This document shows positions 17,501-24,837 of a stretch of DNA of 64,000 nucleotides, piece after piece. The notes under the pieces were generated by a model, which did no database searches, had not been told where the DNA came from, and saw only the letters and a list, made by a program, of their open reading frames with translations. Both the position numbers and the translations under genes were made by a program. Location of the stretch: the NCBI RefSeq assembly GCF_039538765.1, contig NZ_BAABCJ010000002.1:1-64000 (forward strand). The letters are read 5' to 3'. Position 1 is the stretch's first letter. Every line of letters begins with the position of its first letter. This DNA is from Zhihengliuella alba. GTDB lineage: Bacteria > Actinomycetota > Actinomycetes > Actinomycetales > Micrococcaceae.

Positions 17501-18456
17501 CGTTCCTGGCGGACGACACCATGGTGGCCTCCTACGAGCTCGGCGGCGGGTGGATGCACGTCGCCCCGGCGAAGGTCGGCAAGCGGGCGTTCCTGGGCAA
17601 CTCCGGGATCGCAGCCGCCGGGCGCCGGGTCCCCAAGAACGGGCTGGTGGCCGTGCTCTCCGCCACGCCCCCGAAGGCCAAGGCGGGCTCGTCCTGGCTG
17701 GGCAGCCCGCCCGTCCGGCTGCGCCGGGTCGAGGAGCAGACCGACGCCGCACGGACGTTCGCCCCTCCGCTGGCGCTCAAGGTCGCCCGCGGCGCCTGGG
17801 AGGTCCTCCGCTTCGTGCCCGTCGCCGTCACGGTGGGCATCGCGTCCGCCGTCGTGCTCGTCCTGGACGTGGTCGCCGCGACGGCGGGCTGGGCCGTGGC
17901 CGCGCTTCTCAGCGGCGTCGTCATGCTCGCCGCCGGCGGCGTCGCCGCCCTGGTGACGATCGCTGCGAAATGGCTGGTCGTTGGACCCATCCGGTCCGGG
18001 AAGCACGCGCTGTGGAGCTCCTTCATCTGGCGGAACGAGGTCGTGGACACGTTCGTGGAGATGGTCTGCGCCACGTGGTTCGCCCGAGCGGCTGCCGGCA
18101 CGCCGGCCCTGGTGTGGTTCCTGCGCGGCCTCGGTGCGCGGATCGGGCACGGCGTGTGGTGCGACAGCTACTGGCTGCCCGAGGCCGACCTGGTCCGCCT
18201 CGGGGACTCCTCCACGGTCAACCGCGGGTGCGTCGTCCAGACGCACCTCTTCCACGACCGCGTCATGGCCATCGACACCGTGGAGCTGGAGGCGGGGGCC
18301 ACCCTCGGCCCCAACGGCGTCATCCTGCCGGCCGCCTCGATCGGGGCCGGCGCCACCGTGGGCCCGGCGTCCCTGGTGATGCGCGGCGAATCCATCCTCC
18401 CGTCCACCCGCTGGATGGGGAATCCGGTCAAGCCCTGGAAGGCTCCCACAGCATGA
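14566..18456 (+). CDS. Pls/PosA-family single-module peptide synthetase (candidate poly-lysine-type synthetase)
   Basis: Predicted membrane-bound homopoly(amino acid) synthetase, 1296 residues. Order: adenylation domain (about 25-505) with A3 FTSGSTGTPKG (157-167), A5 NTYGPTEAT (294-302), A7 YRSGDL, A8 GRADEQVKLGGRRIELGEVD and A10 TKTSGKVNRN; thiolation domain with phosphopantetheine serine S543 in GGGSLPAAQ; then six membrane helices in three pairs (about 607-670, 830-905, 1083-1140) separating three hexapeptide-repeat soluble domains. There is no condensation or thioesterase domain. This is the layout of Streptomyces epsilon-poly-L-lysine synthetase (about 1319 residues). Aligning by eye to GrsA, the specificity residues are D207 A208 E211 S250 I271 G273 T295 V303 V304 K483, close to a lysine-type code. 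The product is inferred, not shown; many actinobacterial members are uncharacterised. Confidence 0.9.
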   Translation: MALSTQVHPCQFPGAAQAPRPRTLLDILHSTSREHPDAPALDDGDRPLTYAELLEAVRGQARAFHEAGLGAGDRIGIRIPSGTRELYIAILATLMVGAAYVPVDADDPDERARLVFTEARVAGIVRAGGELVVDAKRPRPFPDPREPRLDDDAWIIFTSGSTGTPKGVAVSHRSAAAFVDAEARLFLRQEPLAPGDRVLAGLSVAFDASCEEMWLAWRHGACLVPAPRALVRSGMDLGPWLVTRGITAVSTVPTLAAIWPAEALENVRLLIFGGEACPPELVARLVSPGREVWNTYGPTEATVVACGALMTGTGPVRIGLPLDGWDLAVVDADGVPVPEGSTGELIIGGVGLAKYLDAAKDREKYAPMPTLGWERAYRSGDLVVNDPAGLVFVGRADEQVKLGGRRIELGEVDAALQALPGVAGAAAAVKTTAAGTQVLVGYLAADAGLDLEEARRLLAGSLPAPLIPRLTVVDSLPTKTSGKVNRNALPWPLPRAGHADAEAGAGLPELSADAQFVVDQWTAVLGSEPDGPDADFFAAGGGSLPAAQLVSRLRARFPSVTVADLYERPRLAALLEALGSHRADDSPVQIRDVARTTRKAQVFQTLMGVPLFVLVGMRWVTHLMILNNVLALTGLLASPTTISWWWVAASWLVFVSPLGRMGLSVLAARILLRGLEPGSYPRSGKVHLRLWLAQHIADLVDPVSLVSAPWVPYYARALGARIGRDVTLHAVPPVTGMLSIGKGASIEPEVDLSGYWLDGDRVHIGPIRIGAGATVGARSTLLPGAVVGAGSDVQSGSAVYGTTREDSSYAGSPAQRTGKAKPAWPGSRPSGGALATVGFGAASAALAMIPWISVLGGAAIVAWAARGHASLAEAWPSVAAAVPLAAAVWFLLNALLVMVAVRLLGVGLREGWHPVRSRIGWQVWATERLLDMARDLLFPLYASLFTPVWLRLLGAKVGRNVEASTVLLVPKMTTIASGAFLADDTMVASYELGGGWMHVAPAKVGKRAFLGNSGIAAAGRRVPKNGLVAVLSATPPKAKAGSSWLGSPPVRLRRVEEQTDAARTFAPPLALKVARGAWEVLRFVPVAVTVGIASAVVLVLDVVAATAGWAVAALLSGVVMLAAGGVAALVTIAAKWLVVGPIRSGKHALWSSFIWRNEVVDTFVEMVCATWFARAAAGTPALVWFLRGLGARIGHGVWCDSYWLPEADLVRLGDSSTVNRGCVVQTHLFHDRVMAIDTVELEAGATLGPNGVILPAASIGAGATVGPASLVMRGESILPSTRWMGNPVKPWKAPTA

Positions 18457-19832
18457 GCACCCCCTTGACACTGCCCGACCCGTACGTCCCGGGCAACGGC
18501 AGCGACGCCTACACGGCGGAGCACTACGACCTGGACCTGGAGTGCAAACTCGGCGGCAACCACCTCTCCGGCCGCGCCCGGCTCACGGGCACCGCGGTCC
18601 GCGACCTGCAGGCCATCGAGCTGGACCTGGCCGGCCTGCGCGTGGCGAAGGCCTCCGTCGACGGCCGCAGGGCGGCCTTCAAGCAGCGCGGCGAACGGCT
18701 CTCCGTCACGCCGTCGGCGACGATCCGCGCCGGCGCGCGCTTCCAGGTCGAGGTCCGCTACGGCGGAAGTCCCGGACCGCGGACCGGTCCATGGGGCGAG
18801 GTCGGCTGGGAGGAGCTCGACGACGGCGTCCTGATCGCCGGCCAGCCCAACGGCGCCGCGACCTGGTTCCCGTGCAACGACCATCCCAGCCAGAAGGCCA
18901 CCTTCCGGATCTCCGTGTCCACGGACGCCGACTACCGGGCCGTCTGCAATGGCGAGCTCGTGGCGCACGGGCGCAGATCCAGCCGGGAGAACTGGACCTA
19001 CGAGGTCCGCGAGCCGATGGCCCCCTATCTGGCGACCGTCCAGATCGGCCGGTACCGGCGCGTGGCGCTGGACGCGCGCGGTCCGGGGGACTCGCCGTCC
19101 GGCGGCGCCCGAGGACGGGCCCGGCACGCCTCCGAGGCGGCCCTGCCCGCGCAGCAGCTCCTGGTCCCGGCACCGTTGCTGGAGCGTGCGCAGGAGGCCT
19201 TCGCCCCTCAGACGGGGATGCTGGAGACCTTCACCGACGCCTTCGGCCCCTACCCCTTCGACGCGTACTCGGCGGTGGTCACCGCGGACGAGCTCGAGAT
19301 CCCCCTGGAGGCGCACGGGCTGTCCATCTTCGGCTGCAACCATCTGGAGGCGGGCTGGGAGCAGCAGCGGCTGATCGCGCACGAGCTGTCCCACCAGTGG
19401 TTCGGCAACTCGCTGACCATCCGGCGCTGGGAGGACATCTGGATGCACGAGGGGTTCGCCTGCTACGCCGAGTGGCTGTGGTCCGAGGCCTCCGGGCTGG
19501 AGAGCGCCGCCCAGCGCGCGGAGGCGGCCTACGCCGGCCTCGCCGCGAAGCCCCAGGACCTGGTGGTGGGCGCGCCCGGGCCGGACGAGATGTTCGACGA
19601 CCGGGTGTACAAGCGGGGCGCCCTGGCCCTGCACGCCCTGCGCGTCCGCCTCGGCGACACGGCGTTCTTCTCGATGCTGCGCAGCTGGACCACGGCCCAC
19701 CGGCACGGCCACGTCGACTACGAGGCCTTCACCCGGCACGTCTCCGGCGACGAACACGGCGTGGACGCCGCGCGACTCCTCCGCCCCTGGCTCCTCGAGG
19801 CCGCGCTGCCGCCGTTCCCCGCCGGCGCCTAG
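18453..19832 (+). CDS. M1-family zinc aminopeptidase
   Basis: Gluzincin aminopeptidase of 459 residues. The zinc site HELSH (310-314) is followed 19 residues later by E333 in WMHEGFACYAE, the M1 pattern HEXXHX18E; the substrate-N-terminus motif appears as EIPLEAHG instead of the textbook GAMEN. No signal peptide or membrane helix is seen, so it is probably cytosolic. It starts with an ATGA overlap on the synthetase gene, so both are translated together. Streptomyces poly-lysine-degrading enzymes are also zinc aminopeptidases with this motif, so a role in product turnover or self-protection is plausible but inferred. Its stop codon overlaps that of the convergent gene. Confidence 0.93.
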   Translation: MSTPLTLPDPYVPGNGSDAYTAEHYDLDLECKLGGNHLSGRARLTGTAVRDLQAIELDLAGLRVAKASVDGRRAAFKQRGERLSVTPSATIRAGARFQVEVRYGGSPGPRTGPWGEVGWEELDDGVLIAGQPNGAATWFPCNDHPSQKATFRISVSTDADYRAVCNGELVAHGRRSSRENWTYEVREPMAPYLATVQIGRYRRVALDARGPGDSPSGGARGRARHASEAALPAQQLLVPAPLLERAQEAFAPQTGMLETFTDAFGPYPFDAYSAVVTADELEIPLEAHGLSIFGCNHLEAGWEQQRLIAHELSHQWFGNSLTIRRWEDIWMHEGFACYAEWLWSEASGLESAAQRAEAAYAGLAAKPQDLVVGAPGPDEMFDDRVYKRGALALHALRVRLGDTAFFSMLRSWTTAHRHGHVDYEAFTRHVSGDEHGVDAARLLRPWLLEAALPPFPAGA

Positions 19833-20527
19833 GCCGGCGGGACCGGACCGGGCTCGTCGAGGACGACGGCGGCGAGCAGGCTTCCCAGGCTCGCCGCCTC
19901 GGCCTCGGTGTCCTCGCCCGTGGCGAGGACGCTGACGCCCAGCGCGGACAGTGTCCCGGCCCGCTCGCGGCGCCGGCCCACATCCGTGGGGACCCCCTCG
20001 GGCTCCACCACGCCGACGCCGGCCGCCTTGCCCCGGGCCTCGAGGAGGGCCCACCGACGGGCGGCCTCGACCCGGCGGCGCGCCCGGGGCAGCAGCCGCA
20101 GCGCCGTCTGCTGGGGCTGGGTGAAGAGGCCGAAATCCTCGCCGAAAGGCGGGCAGAGGTCGACGCCGACCCGCTGCTCGGCCGGCGCGAAGGCGACGAG
20201 CAGCCATCCGTCGGCCCGGGAGTAGCTCAGCGACAGGTCGGCGTCACACCCGTCGACGAGCAGCCGGGGCGCACCGTGCGGTCCGTCCCCGCAGCGGGGG
20301 CAGCGCCCCGTGAGACCGATCCGCTCGGGCTGCCCCGCGGCCTCGGGGAGGACAGCCGCAGCAGCGAAGCGGACCCCCAGCCGCCCGGCGACGAATGCGG
20401 TGCGCGGCCCGCCGTCGTCGTAGGCCCCGGCGCGCTCGAGCTCCTCGACACTGAGCCACTCGCGGGGCAGCCCCGCCGCGAAGCTCAGGGGCAGCGCGGC
20501 GAGCCGGACGCCCGGGATGGAGGCCAT
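19829..20527 (-). CDS. Sfp-type 4'-phosphopantetheinyl transferase
   Basis: Attaches phosphopantetheine from CoA to carrier-protein serines. The 232-residue protein shows the actinobacterial Sfp-type pattern CPRCGDGPHGAPRLL (76-90), DLSLSYSRADGWLLVAF (97-113), magnesium-site GVD (121-123), and WALLEARGK (159-167), which corresponds to the family's WxxKEAxxK with the first lysine replaced by leucine. It converges on the synthetase/peptidase pair, sharing stop-codon bases with the peptidase gene (19829-19832), and is the obvious candidate to activate S543 of the synthetase. Its ATG directly abuts the ybaK-like stop, suggesting co-transcription with that gene. Confidence 0.85.
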   Translation of the reverse strand: MASIPGVRLAALPLSFAAGLPREWLSVEELERAGAYDDGGPRTAFVAGRLGVRFAAAAVLPEAAGQPERIGLTGRCPRCGDGPHGAPRLLVDGCDADLSLSYSRADGWLLVAFAPAEQRVGVDLCPPFGEDFGLFTQPQQTALRLLPRARRRVEAARRWALLEARGKAAGVGVVEPEGVPTDVGRRRERAGTLSALGVSVLATGEDTEAEAASLGSLLAAVVLDEPGPVPPA

Positions 20528-21007
20528 CTACGGGCCGTCCGGGCGATCGGAGATGTCGGCCACCGTGGTGTCGAAGAGCCGGACGATGTCGTCGCCGCGG
20601 ACCGTCAGGCCCGCCCCGTGCGCGCCGGCGCCGATCGAGACGCGCCGTCCGACGAGGTGCTCGTCGGCCACCACCGGCAGCGGGACGCTGGTCCCGAACG
20701 GTGTGATGGTGCCGCGCTCGTAGCCGGTGACCCGGCGCGCTACCTCGGCGTCCGGCATGGACAGGCGGTTGGTGCCCAGGAGGGCCCGGACCTTGGGCCA
20801 GGAGAACTTCCGGTCGCCGGGGATCAGCACCAGGAGGTAGTCGTCCTCCGCACGGCGCAGGACCAGCGTCTTGATCAGGTCCCGCGGCTCGATGCCCCGT
20901 GCCGCCGCGGCCTCCTCGAGGCTGCCGACGGGGCCGTGCCGCGTCACCTCGAAGTCGATGCCGGCCTCGCGAGCCGCACGGACGGCAGGCGTCTCGAGTT
21001 CAGTCAT
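20528..21007 (-). CDS. YbaK/ProX-type aminoacyl-tRNA deacylase
   Basis: Trans-acting editing enzyme of 159 residues that hydrolyses mischarged aminoacyl-tRNA (Cys-tRNA-Pro in the YbaK group). It shows the family features: IKTLVLR with the catalytic lysine (about 44-50), PGDRKFSWPKVRALLG, the GYERGTITPFG loop and SIGAGAHG near the C-terminus. Fold and family are clear; the substrate tRNA is not. It lies between the MerR regulator and the PPTase gene on the minus strand. Confidence 0.88.
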   Translation of the reverse strand: MTELETPAVRAAREAGIDFEVTRHGPVGSLEEAAAARGIEPRDLIKTLVLRRAEDDYLLVLIPGDRKFSWPKVRALLGTNRLSMPDAEVARRVTGYERGTITPFGTSVPLPVVADEHLVGRRVSIGAGAHGAGLTVRGDDIVRLFDTTVADISDRPDGP

Positions 21008-21016
21008 GCCGCCAGC

Positions 21017-21652
21017 CTAGCCCTCCGCGTCCGCGCGCACTCCCCCGGCGCCCCTCGACCGTGCGACGTCCTGGTGGGCCAGGCGCCGCATGGCGGCGAT
21101 CACCGGCTCGTAGAGGGCGGTGCCCAGCACCACGTGCTCGATGGCCCGCCCGGACTCCCCCGCCGGCACGTGGGCCGCGTCGAACTCCGCCATGGCGTGC
21201 ACGTGCCGGGCGTAGCAGCGGGCCCGCTCGGGGCTGATGCCCAGGCCCACCGACTCCGCCGCGGCGAGGGCGTCCTCGAGCTGGGCCATGGCCGCACTCC
21301 CGGGGTCGATGTGCTCGCCGATCTCCCGTGCCACGGCCTCGGCCCGGGGATACGGCCCGCGCCGGTCGTCGGCGACGGCGGGCGGCAGCGCGGCCACGGC
21401 GCGCCCGAGCGAGGCCACGGGGTCCGGCGATGGCTCGTCGATGACGGCCACGACCGTCCGCACGCCGGCCAGCGGCAGATTGGCGGTGTCGCGGAGGGCC
21501 CGGATGAGCGCGAGCCGTCGGACGTGCTCCTCGCCGTAGAGCGACAGCTTCGCCCCGACCGCGCGGCCCGGCGGCAGCAGTCCCTCGCGCAGGTAGTACT
21601 TCACGGTCGCCAGCGGGACGCCGGTGCGCTCGACCAGTTCGGAGATCCGCAT
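21017..21652 (-). CDS. MerR-family transcriptional regulator
   Basis: Winged helix-turn-helix activator/repressor. The MerR DNA-binding domain is plain: MRISELVERTGVPLATVKYY then REGLLPPGRAVG, followed by YGEEHVRRLALIRALR (residues 1-60). The long C-terminal part (about 70-211) is a helical effector domain without cysteine clusters, arguing against a metal sensor. I start at ATG 21652 because AAGGGG precedes it; an ATG 15 nt earlier is possible. Divergent from a small membrane protein gene, with a perfect inverted repeat between them that is the likely operator. Confidence 0.88.
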   Translation of the reverse strand: MRISELVERTGVPLATVKYYLREGLLPPGRAVGAKLSLYGEEHVRRLALIRALRDTANLPLAGVRTVVAVIDEPSPDPVASLGRAVAALPPAVADDRRGPYPRAEAVAREIGEHIDPGSAAMAQLEDALAAAESVGLGISPERARCYARHVHAMAEFDAAHVPAGESGRAIEHVVLGTALYEPVIAAMRRLAHQDVARSRGAGGVRADAEG

Positions 21653-21678
21653 TCCACCCCTTGCCATGGATAGCTCTT

Positions 21679-21695
21679 CTATCTACCGTAGATAG
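21679..21695. promoter_or_regulatory. Palindromic operator between merR-like gene and membrane protein gene
   Basis: CTATCTAC-C-GTAGATAG, a perfect 8-bp inverted repeat with a one-base centre, the only AT-rich palindrome in this divergent intergenic region. On the minus strand it overlaps a candidate promoter (TTGGGT, 17 bp, TAGATA) for the regulator gene, so autoregulation is likely. MerR proteins bind palindromes of this kind in promoter spacers. Confidence 0.65.
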
Positions 21696-21745
21696 TGCTG
21701 GTACCCAACGCTACTGCACCACCCACCGCGCCGGAAGGCATCCCG

Positions 21746-22156
21746 ATGGAGCCCGCAACCCTCACCCTGGCCGGCATCCTCATGCTGGCCCTCATCACGG
21801 TCGAGTCCGGCGGGGCGTTCCTGCTGCGCGTCACGACCGGCGGTCATCCCGCGAACGACCTGCAGCGGAACTGGTACCGGGCGGGACATGCGCACGCCGC
21901 GGTGCTCTTGGTCCTCTCGCTCGCGATCCTCCCCTACACGGACGCCTACGAACTGCCGGCCTGGGCCGTCTGGCTCGCCCGCTCCGGGGTACCCGCTGCC
22001 GCCCTCCTCATGCCGGCCGGGTTCTTCCTCGGGGTGCTGGGCCAGGACCCGCAGAAACCCGGCCGCGCCGCCGTCCTCGTGCCGATCGGTGCGGCGGTGC
22101 TCACGGCCGGGCTGCTGGCCGCGGGCATCGGGGCGATCGCCGCCGGCCGGCCCTGA
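21746..22156 (+). CDS. Small four-helix membrane protein, MerR-associated
   Basis: Hydrophobic protein of 136 residues with about four membrane helices (roughly 5-27, 48-68, 75-98, 107-133). A conserved-looking polar loop NWYRAGHAHAAVL precedes helix 2, with an ESGGAFLL segment in helix 1. I place the start at ATG 21746, with GGAAGG nine bases before; an in-frame start at 21695 would lie on the operator. I recognise the type (hypothetical integral membrane protein beside MerR regulators) but not a function. Probably controlled by the divergent regulator. Confidence 0.7.
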   Translation: MEPATLTLAGILMLALITVESGGAFLLRVTTGGHPANDLQRNWYRAGHAHAAVLLVLSLAILPYTDAYELPAWAVWLARSGVPAAALLMPAGFFLGVLGQDPQKPGRAAVLVPIGAAVLTAGLLAAGIGAIAAGRP

Positions 22157-22159
22157 GCC

Positions 22160-22227
22160 CCGAGGGGGACGACGACCCGAGGGGGACGACGACCCGAGGG
22201 GGACGACGACCCGAGGGGGACGACGAA
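22160..22227. repeat. Four tandem 17-bp repeats
   Basis: Four head-to-tail copies of CCGAGGGGGACGACGAC (22160-22176, 22177-22193, 22194-22210, 22211-22227); the first three are identical and the last differs only at its final base. The array starts 4 nt after a stop codon and runs directly into a terminator hairpin. Copy number is likely variable between strains by slippage. Confidence 0.9.
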
Positions 22228-22254
22228 GGGCGGCGGGCCGATGCCCGCCGCCCT
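22227..22254. terminator. Bidirectional terminator hairpin
   Basis: Perfect 12-bp stem AGGGCGGCGGGC (22227-22238) with a CGAT loop and its complement (22243-22254). It lies between the convergent membrane-protein gene and pheT, so it can terminate both. Confidence 0.85.
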
Positions 22255-22290
22255 TGTGCACCGCGTCGTCGTGCGACGCTGTGCCGGCCT

Positions 22291-24834
22291 CTACCGCTGG
22301 ATGGCCCCGTGCCGCTCGGCGGCCAGCGCGACGGCGGCCGCGCGGGCCTCGGACGCCTCGTCCGCCGTGAGCGTGCGGTCGTCCGCGCGGAAGCGGAGTC
22401 CGAAGGCGAGCGACTTGCGCCCGTCCTCGATACCGGCCCCCGAGTACACGTCGAAGAGCGCGACGTCCTCGAGCAGCTCGCCGGCCCCCTCGCGGAGGGT
22501 CTCCAGGACGTCGGCGGCGACGGTGTCCGCGCCGACGACGAGCGCGACGTCCTGCGTGGTGACGGGAAAGGTGGAGAGGGGGCGGGCGACGACGACGTCC
22601 GCGGCCGCGTCCATCACCGTCTCCAGGTCCAGCTCGAAGGCCGCCGAGCGGGCCGGCAGGTCCAGGTCCTTGAGCAGGCTCGGGTGCAGCTCGCCGGCGA
22701 AGCCGACGGGCTCGCCGGTGCGCAGCGACAGCCGGGCGGTCCGGCCCGGGTGGAACGCCTGGTGGCGGCCCTGGGCGACGACGATCTCGACGCCGAGCAG
22801 CTCCCCGACCGTCAGCGCTACGTCGAGGGCGTCCGACCACTCCCACTGGCGCGGCGCGTAGCCGGCGGCCGGGGACCCCTCGTGGCCCGTCAGGATGCCG
22901 CCGACGTGCCATGGCTGCTCCGGGATGCCCGCGTAGAGCTCGTCGAGGACCTCGTCCGCGGGCTTGGCGCCCAGGGGTGGCAGGACCGCGGAGCCGAGCT
23001 GCTCGCCGGGCACGAAGATCAGGCCGGCCTCGAAGAGCGCCAGGTCGCGGAAGCCGCGGGCGTGGTTGCGGCGCGCGGCCTCCAGCAGGCCGGGGAGCAG
23101 GGAGCGGCGCAGGTAGCCGAACTCGGAGGAGATCGGGTTCGCCAGCTTCACGGCCGGCACCTCCTCGCCCTCGACGGGGGTGCCGAACCGGTCGTTCTGA
23201 GCCGTCGAGACGAACGGGTAGTTCAGCACCTCGGTCAGCCCGGCGTCGGCGAGGCCCTGGAGGACGCGGCGGCGCTGCTGCTGCGCGCGGGTCAGGCCGC
23301 GGCCGGGAGGTGCCACGGGAAGCGTCGCGGGGATCTGGTCGTAGCCGACCAGGCGCGCGATCTCCTCGACGAGGTCCTCCTTGATGGCCAGGTCCGGCCG
23401 CCAGGAGGGCGCCGTGACGCGGAGGCCGCCGTCGTACTCCTGGACGTCGGCGCCGATCCCGGCGAGCGCCGAGACCTGCTGCTCGCGGGTGTAGTCGATC
23501 CCGATGAGGCGGGCCGCGAAGCCGTCCGGCAGGTCGATGACCACCGGTTCGGGGCGGACGTGGGCGTCGGTGACCGTGGTCTCGACGGTGCCGCCGGCGA
23601 GCTCGACGAGCAGGTCGGCGGCGCGCTGCGCTGCGACGTCGGCGAGCTCCCAGTCGACGCCGCGCTCGTTGCGCTTCGACGCCTCGGACGGCAGGCGGTG
23701 CCGCCGACGGGTCCGGCCCATGGAGATGGCGTCGAAGTGCGCCGACTCGATGAGGACGTTCGACGTCCCGTCGCCGACCTCGGTCTCGGCACCGCCCATG
23801 ACGCCGGCCAGGCCGATCGCGCCGCGGTCGTCGGTGATGAGCAGGTCCTCGGTGGAGAGCTCGCGGACCTTGCCGTCCAGCGTCTCCAGCTTCTCGCCGG
23901 GATTCGCGCGGCGAACGACGATCGGGCCCTGGAGCTTGTCGGCGTCGTAGAAGTGCAGCGGCTGGCCGAGCTCGAGCATCACGTAGTTGGAGATGTCGAC
24001 GATCAGCGAGATGGAGCGCATGCCGGCCAGCCGCAGGCGGGAGGCCATCCACGGCGGCGTGGGGCGCGTCGGGTCCACGCCGCGCACGGTGCGCGCGACG
24101 AACCGGTCGCAGCCGGCGGTGCCGTAGATCGGCGCCTGGTCCTCGAGCCGCACGGGGTGGCCCTCGCCCGTCGGCTGGTCCACGCTCACCCGGGAGACGG
24201 GGTCCACGAACTCGGTGCCGGTCGCCAGCGCGTACTCGCGGGCGACGCCGCGCAGGGAGAAGCAGTAGCCGCGGTCCGGGGTCACGTTGATTTCGGCGGC
24301 CTCGTCGTCGAGCCCGAGGAGCGCATAGACGTCCGTGCCGACCTCCGGGTCCAGCCCGAGGTGGGAGAGGACGATGATGCCGTCGTGCTCGTCGCCGAGG
24401 CCGAGCTCGCGCGCGGAGGCGATCATGCCGGCGGAGACGTGGCCGTAGGTCTTGCGCGGGGAGATCCGGAAGTCACCGGGCAGGACGGCGCCGGGCAGGG
24501 TGACGACGACCTTGTCGCCGACCTCGAAGTTGTGCGCACCGCAGACGATGCCCTGCACGCCCGAGGGGTCGATGCCCTCGCCGGCCAGGGTCTGCTCGGC
24601 GCCCTCGGGGACCACGCGGACCTGGCACCAGTTGATGGTCTTGCCGTTCTTCTGCGGCTCCTTCTCGAGCGAGAGGACCTGCCCCACGACGATCGGCCCG
24701 GACAGCTCGTCGGAGGGACGGTGGACGTCCTCCTCCTCGAGGCCGACCCGGACCAGATCCGCCATGACGTCTTCGGCCGTGGCGTCGGCCGGTACCTGCG
24801 CGAACTCGCGCAGCCAAGAGAGCGGAATACGCAT
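22291..24834 (-). CDS. pheT: Phenylalanine--tRNA ligase, beta subunit
   Basis: Large subunit of the heterotetrameric PheRS, 847 residues. Recognisable domains in order: N-terminal tRNA-binding OB fold (about 40-160, with VCGAHNFEVGDKVVV and LPGDFRISPRKTYGHVSAGM), B3/B4 editing domain (about 210-400, GRTRRRHRLPSEASKRNERGV cut here to its core RHRLPSEASKRNERG), B5 domain (about 410-480), the catalytic-like core, and the C-terminal ferredoxin-fold anticodon-binding domain (about 755-847, ARPLSTFPVTTQDVALVV). Three bases after pheS stop; same operon. Confidence 0.97.
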   Translation of the reverse strand: MRIPLSWLREFAQVPADATAEDVMADLVRVGLEEEDVHRPSDELSGPIVVGQVLSLEKEPQKNGKTINWCQVRVVPEGAEQTLAGEGIDPSGVQGIVCGAHNFEVGDKVVVTLPGAVLPGDFRISPRKTYGHVSAGMIASARELGLGDEHDGIIVLSHLGLDPEVGTDVYALLGLDDEAAEINVTPDRGYCFSLRGVAREYALATGTEFVDPVSRVSVDQPTGEGHPVRLEDQAPIYGTAGCDRFVARTVRGVDPTRPTPPWMASRLRLAGMRSISLIVDISNYVMLELGQPLHFYDADKLQGPIVVRRANPGEKLETLDGKVRELSTEDLLITDDRGAIGLAGVMGGAETEVGDGTSNVLIESAHFDAISMGRTRRRHRLPSEASKRNERGVDWELADVAAQRAADLLVELAGGTVETTVTDAHVRPEPVVIDLPDGFAARLIGIDYTREQQVSALAGIGADVQEYDGGLRVTAPSWRPDLAIKEDLVEEIARLVGYDQIPATLPVAPPGRGLTRAQQQRRRVLQGLADAGLTEVLNYPFVSTAQNDRFGTPVEGEEVPAVKLANPISSEFGYLRRSLLPGLLEAARRNHARGFRDLALFEAGLIFVPGEQLGSAVLPPLGAKPADEVLDELYAGIPEQPWHVGGILTGHEGSPAAGYAPRQWEWSDALDVALTVGELLGVEIVVAQGRHQAFHPGRTARLSLRTGEPVGFAGELHPSLLKDLDLPARSAAFELDLETVMDAAADVVVARPLSTFPVTTQDVALVVGADTVAADVLETLREGAGELLEDVALFDVYSGAGIEDGRKSLAFGLRFRADDRTLTADEASEARAAAVALAAERHGAIQR

Positions 24835-24837
24835 GGG

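Noticed and set aside
13410..19832. A 2140-residue open frame on the plus strand
   Set aside because: It is an artefact of high GC content: it is out of frame with the quinone oxidoreductase and synthetase genes it runs through, is extremely Arg/Pro/Gly-rich, and only its end is the real M1 peptidase.
22160..22227. Possible CRISPR array
   Set aside because: The units are contiguous 17-mers with no spacers between them, so it is a simple tandem repeat.
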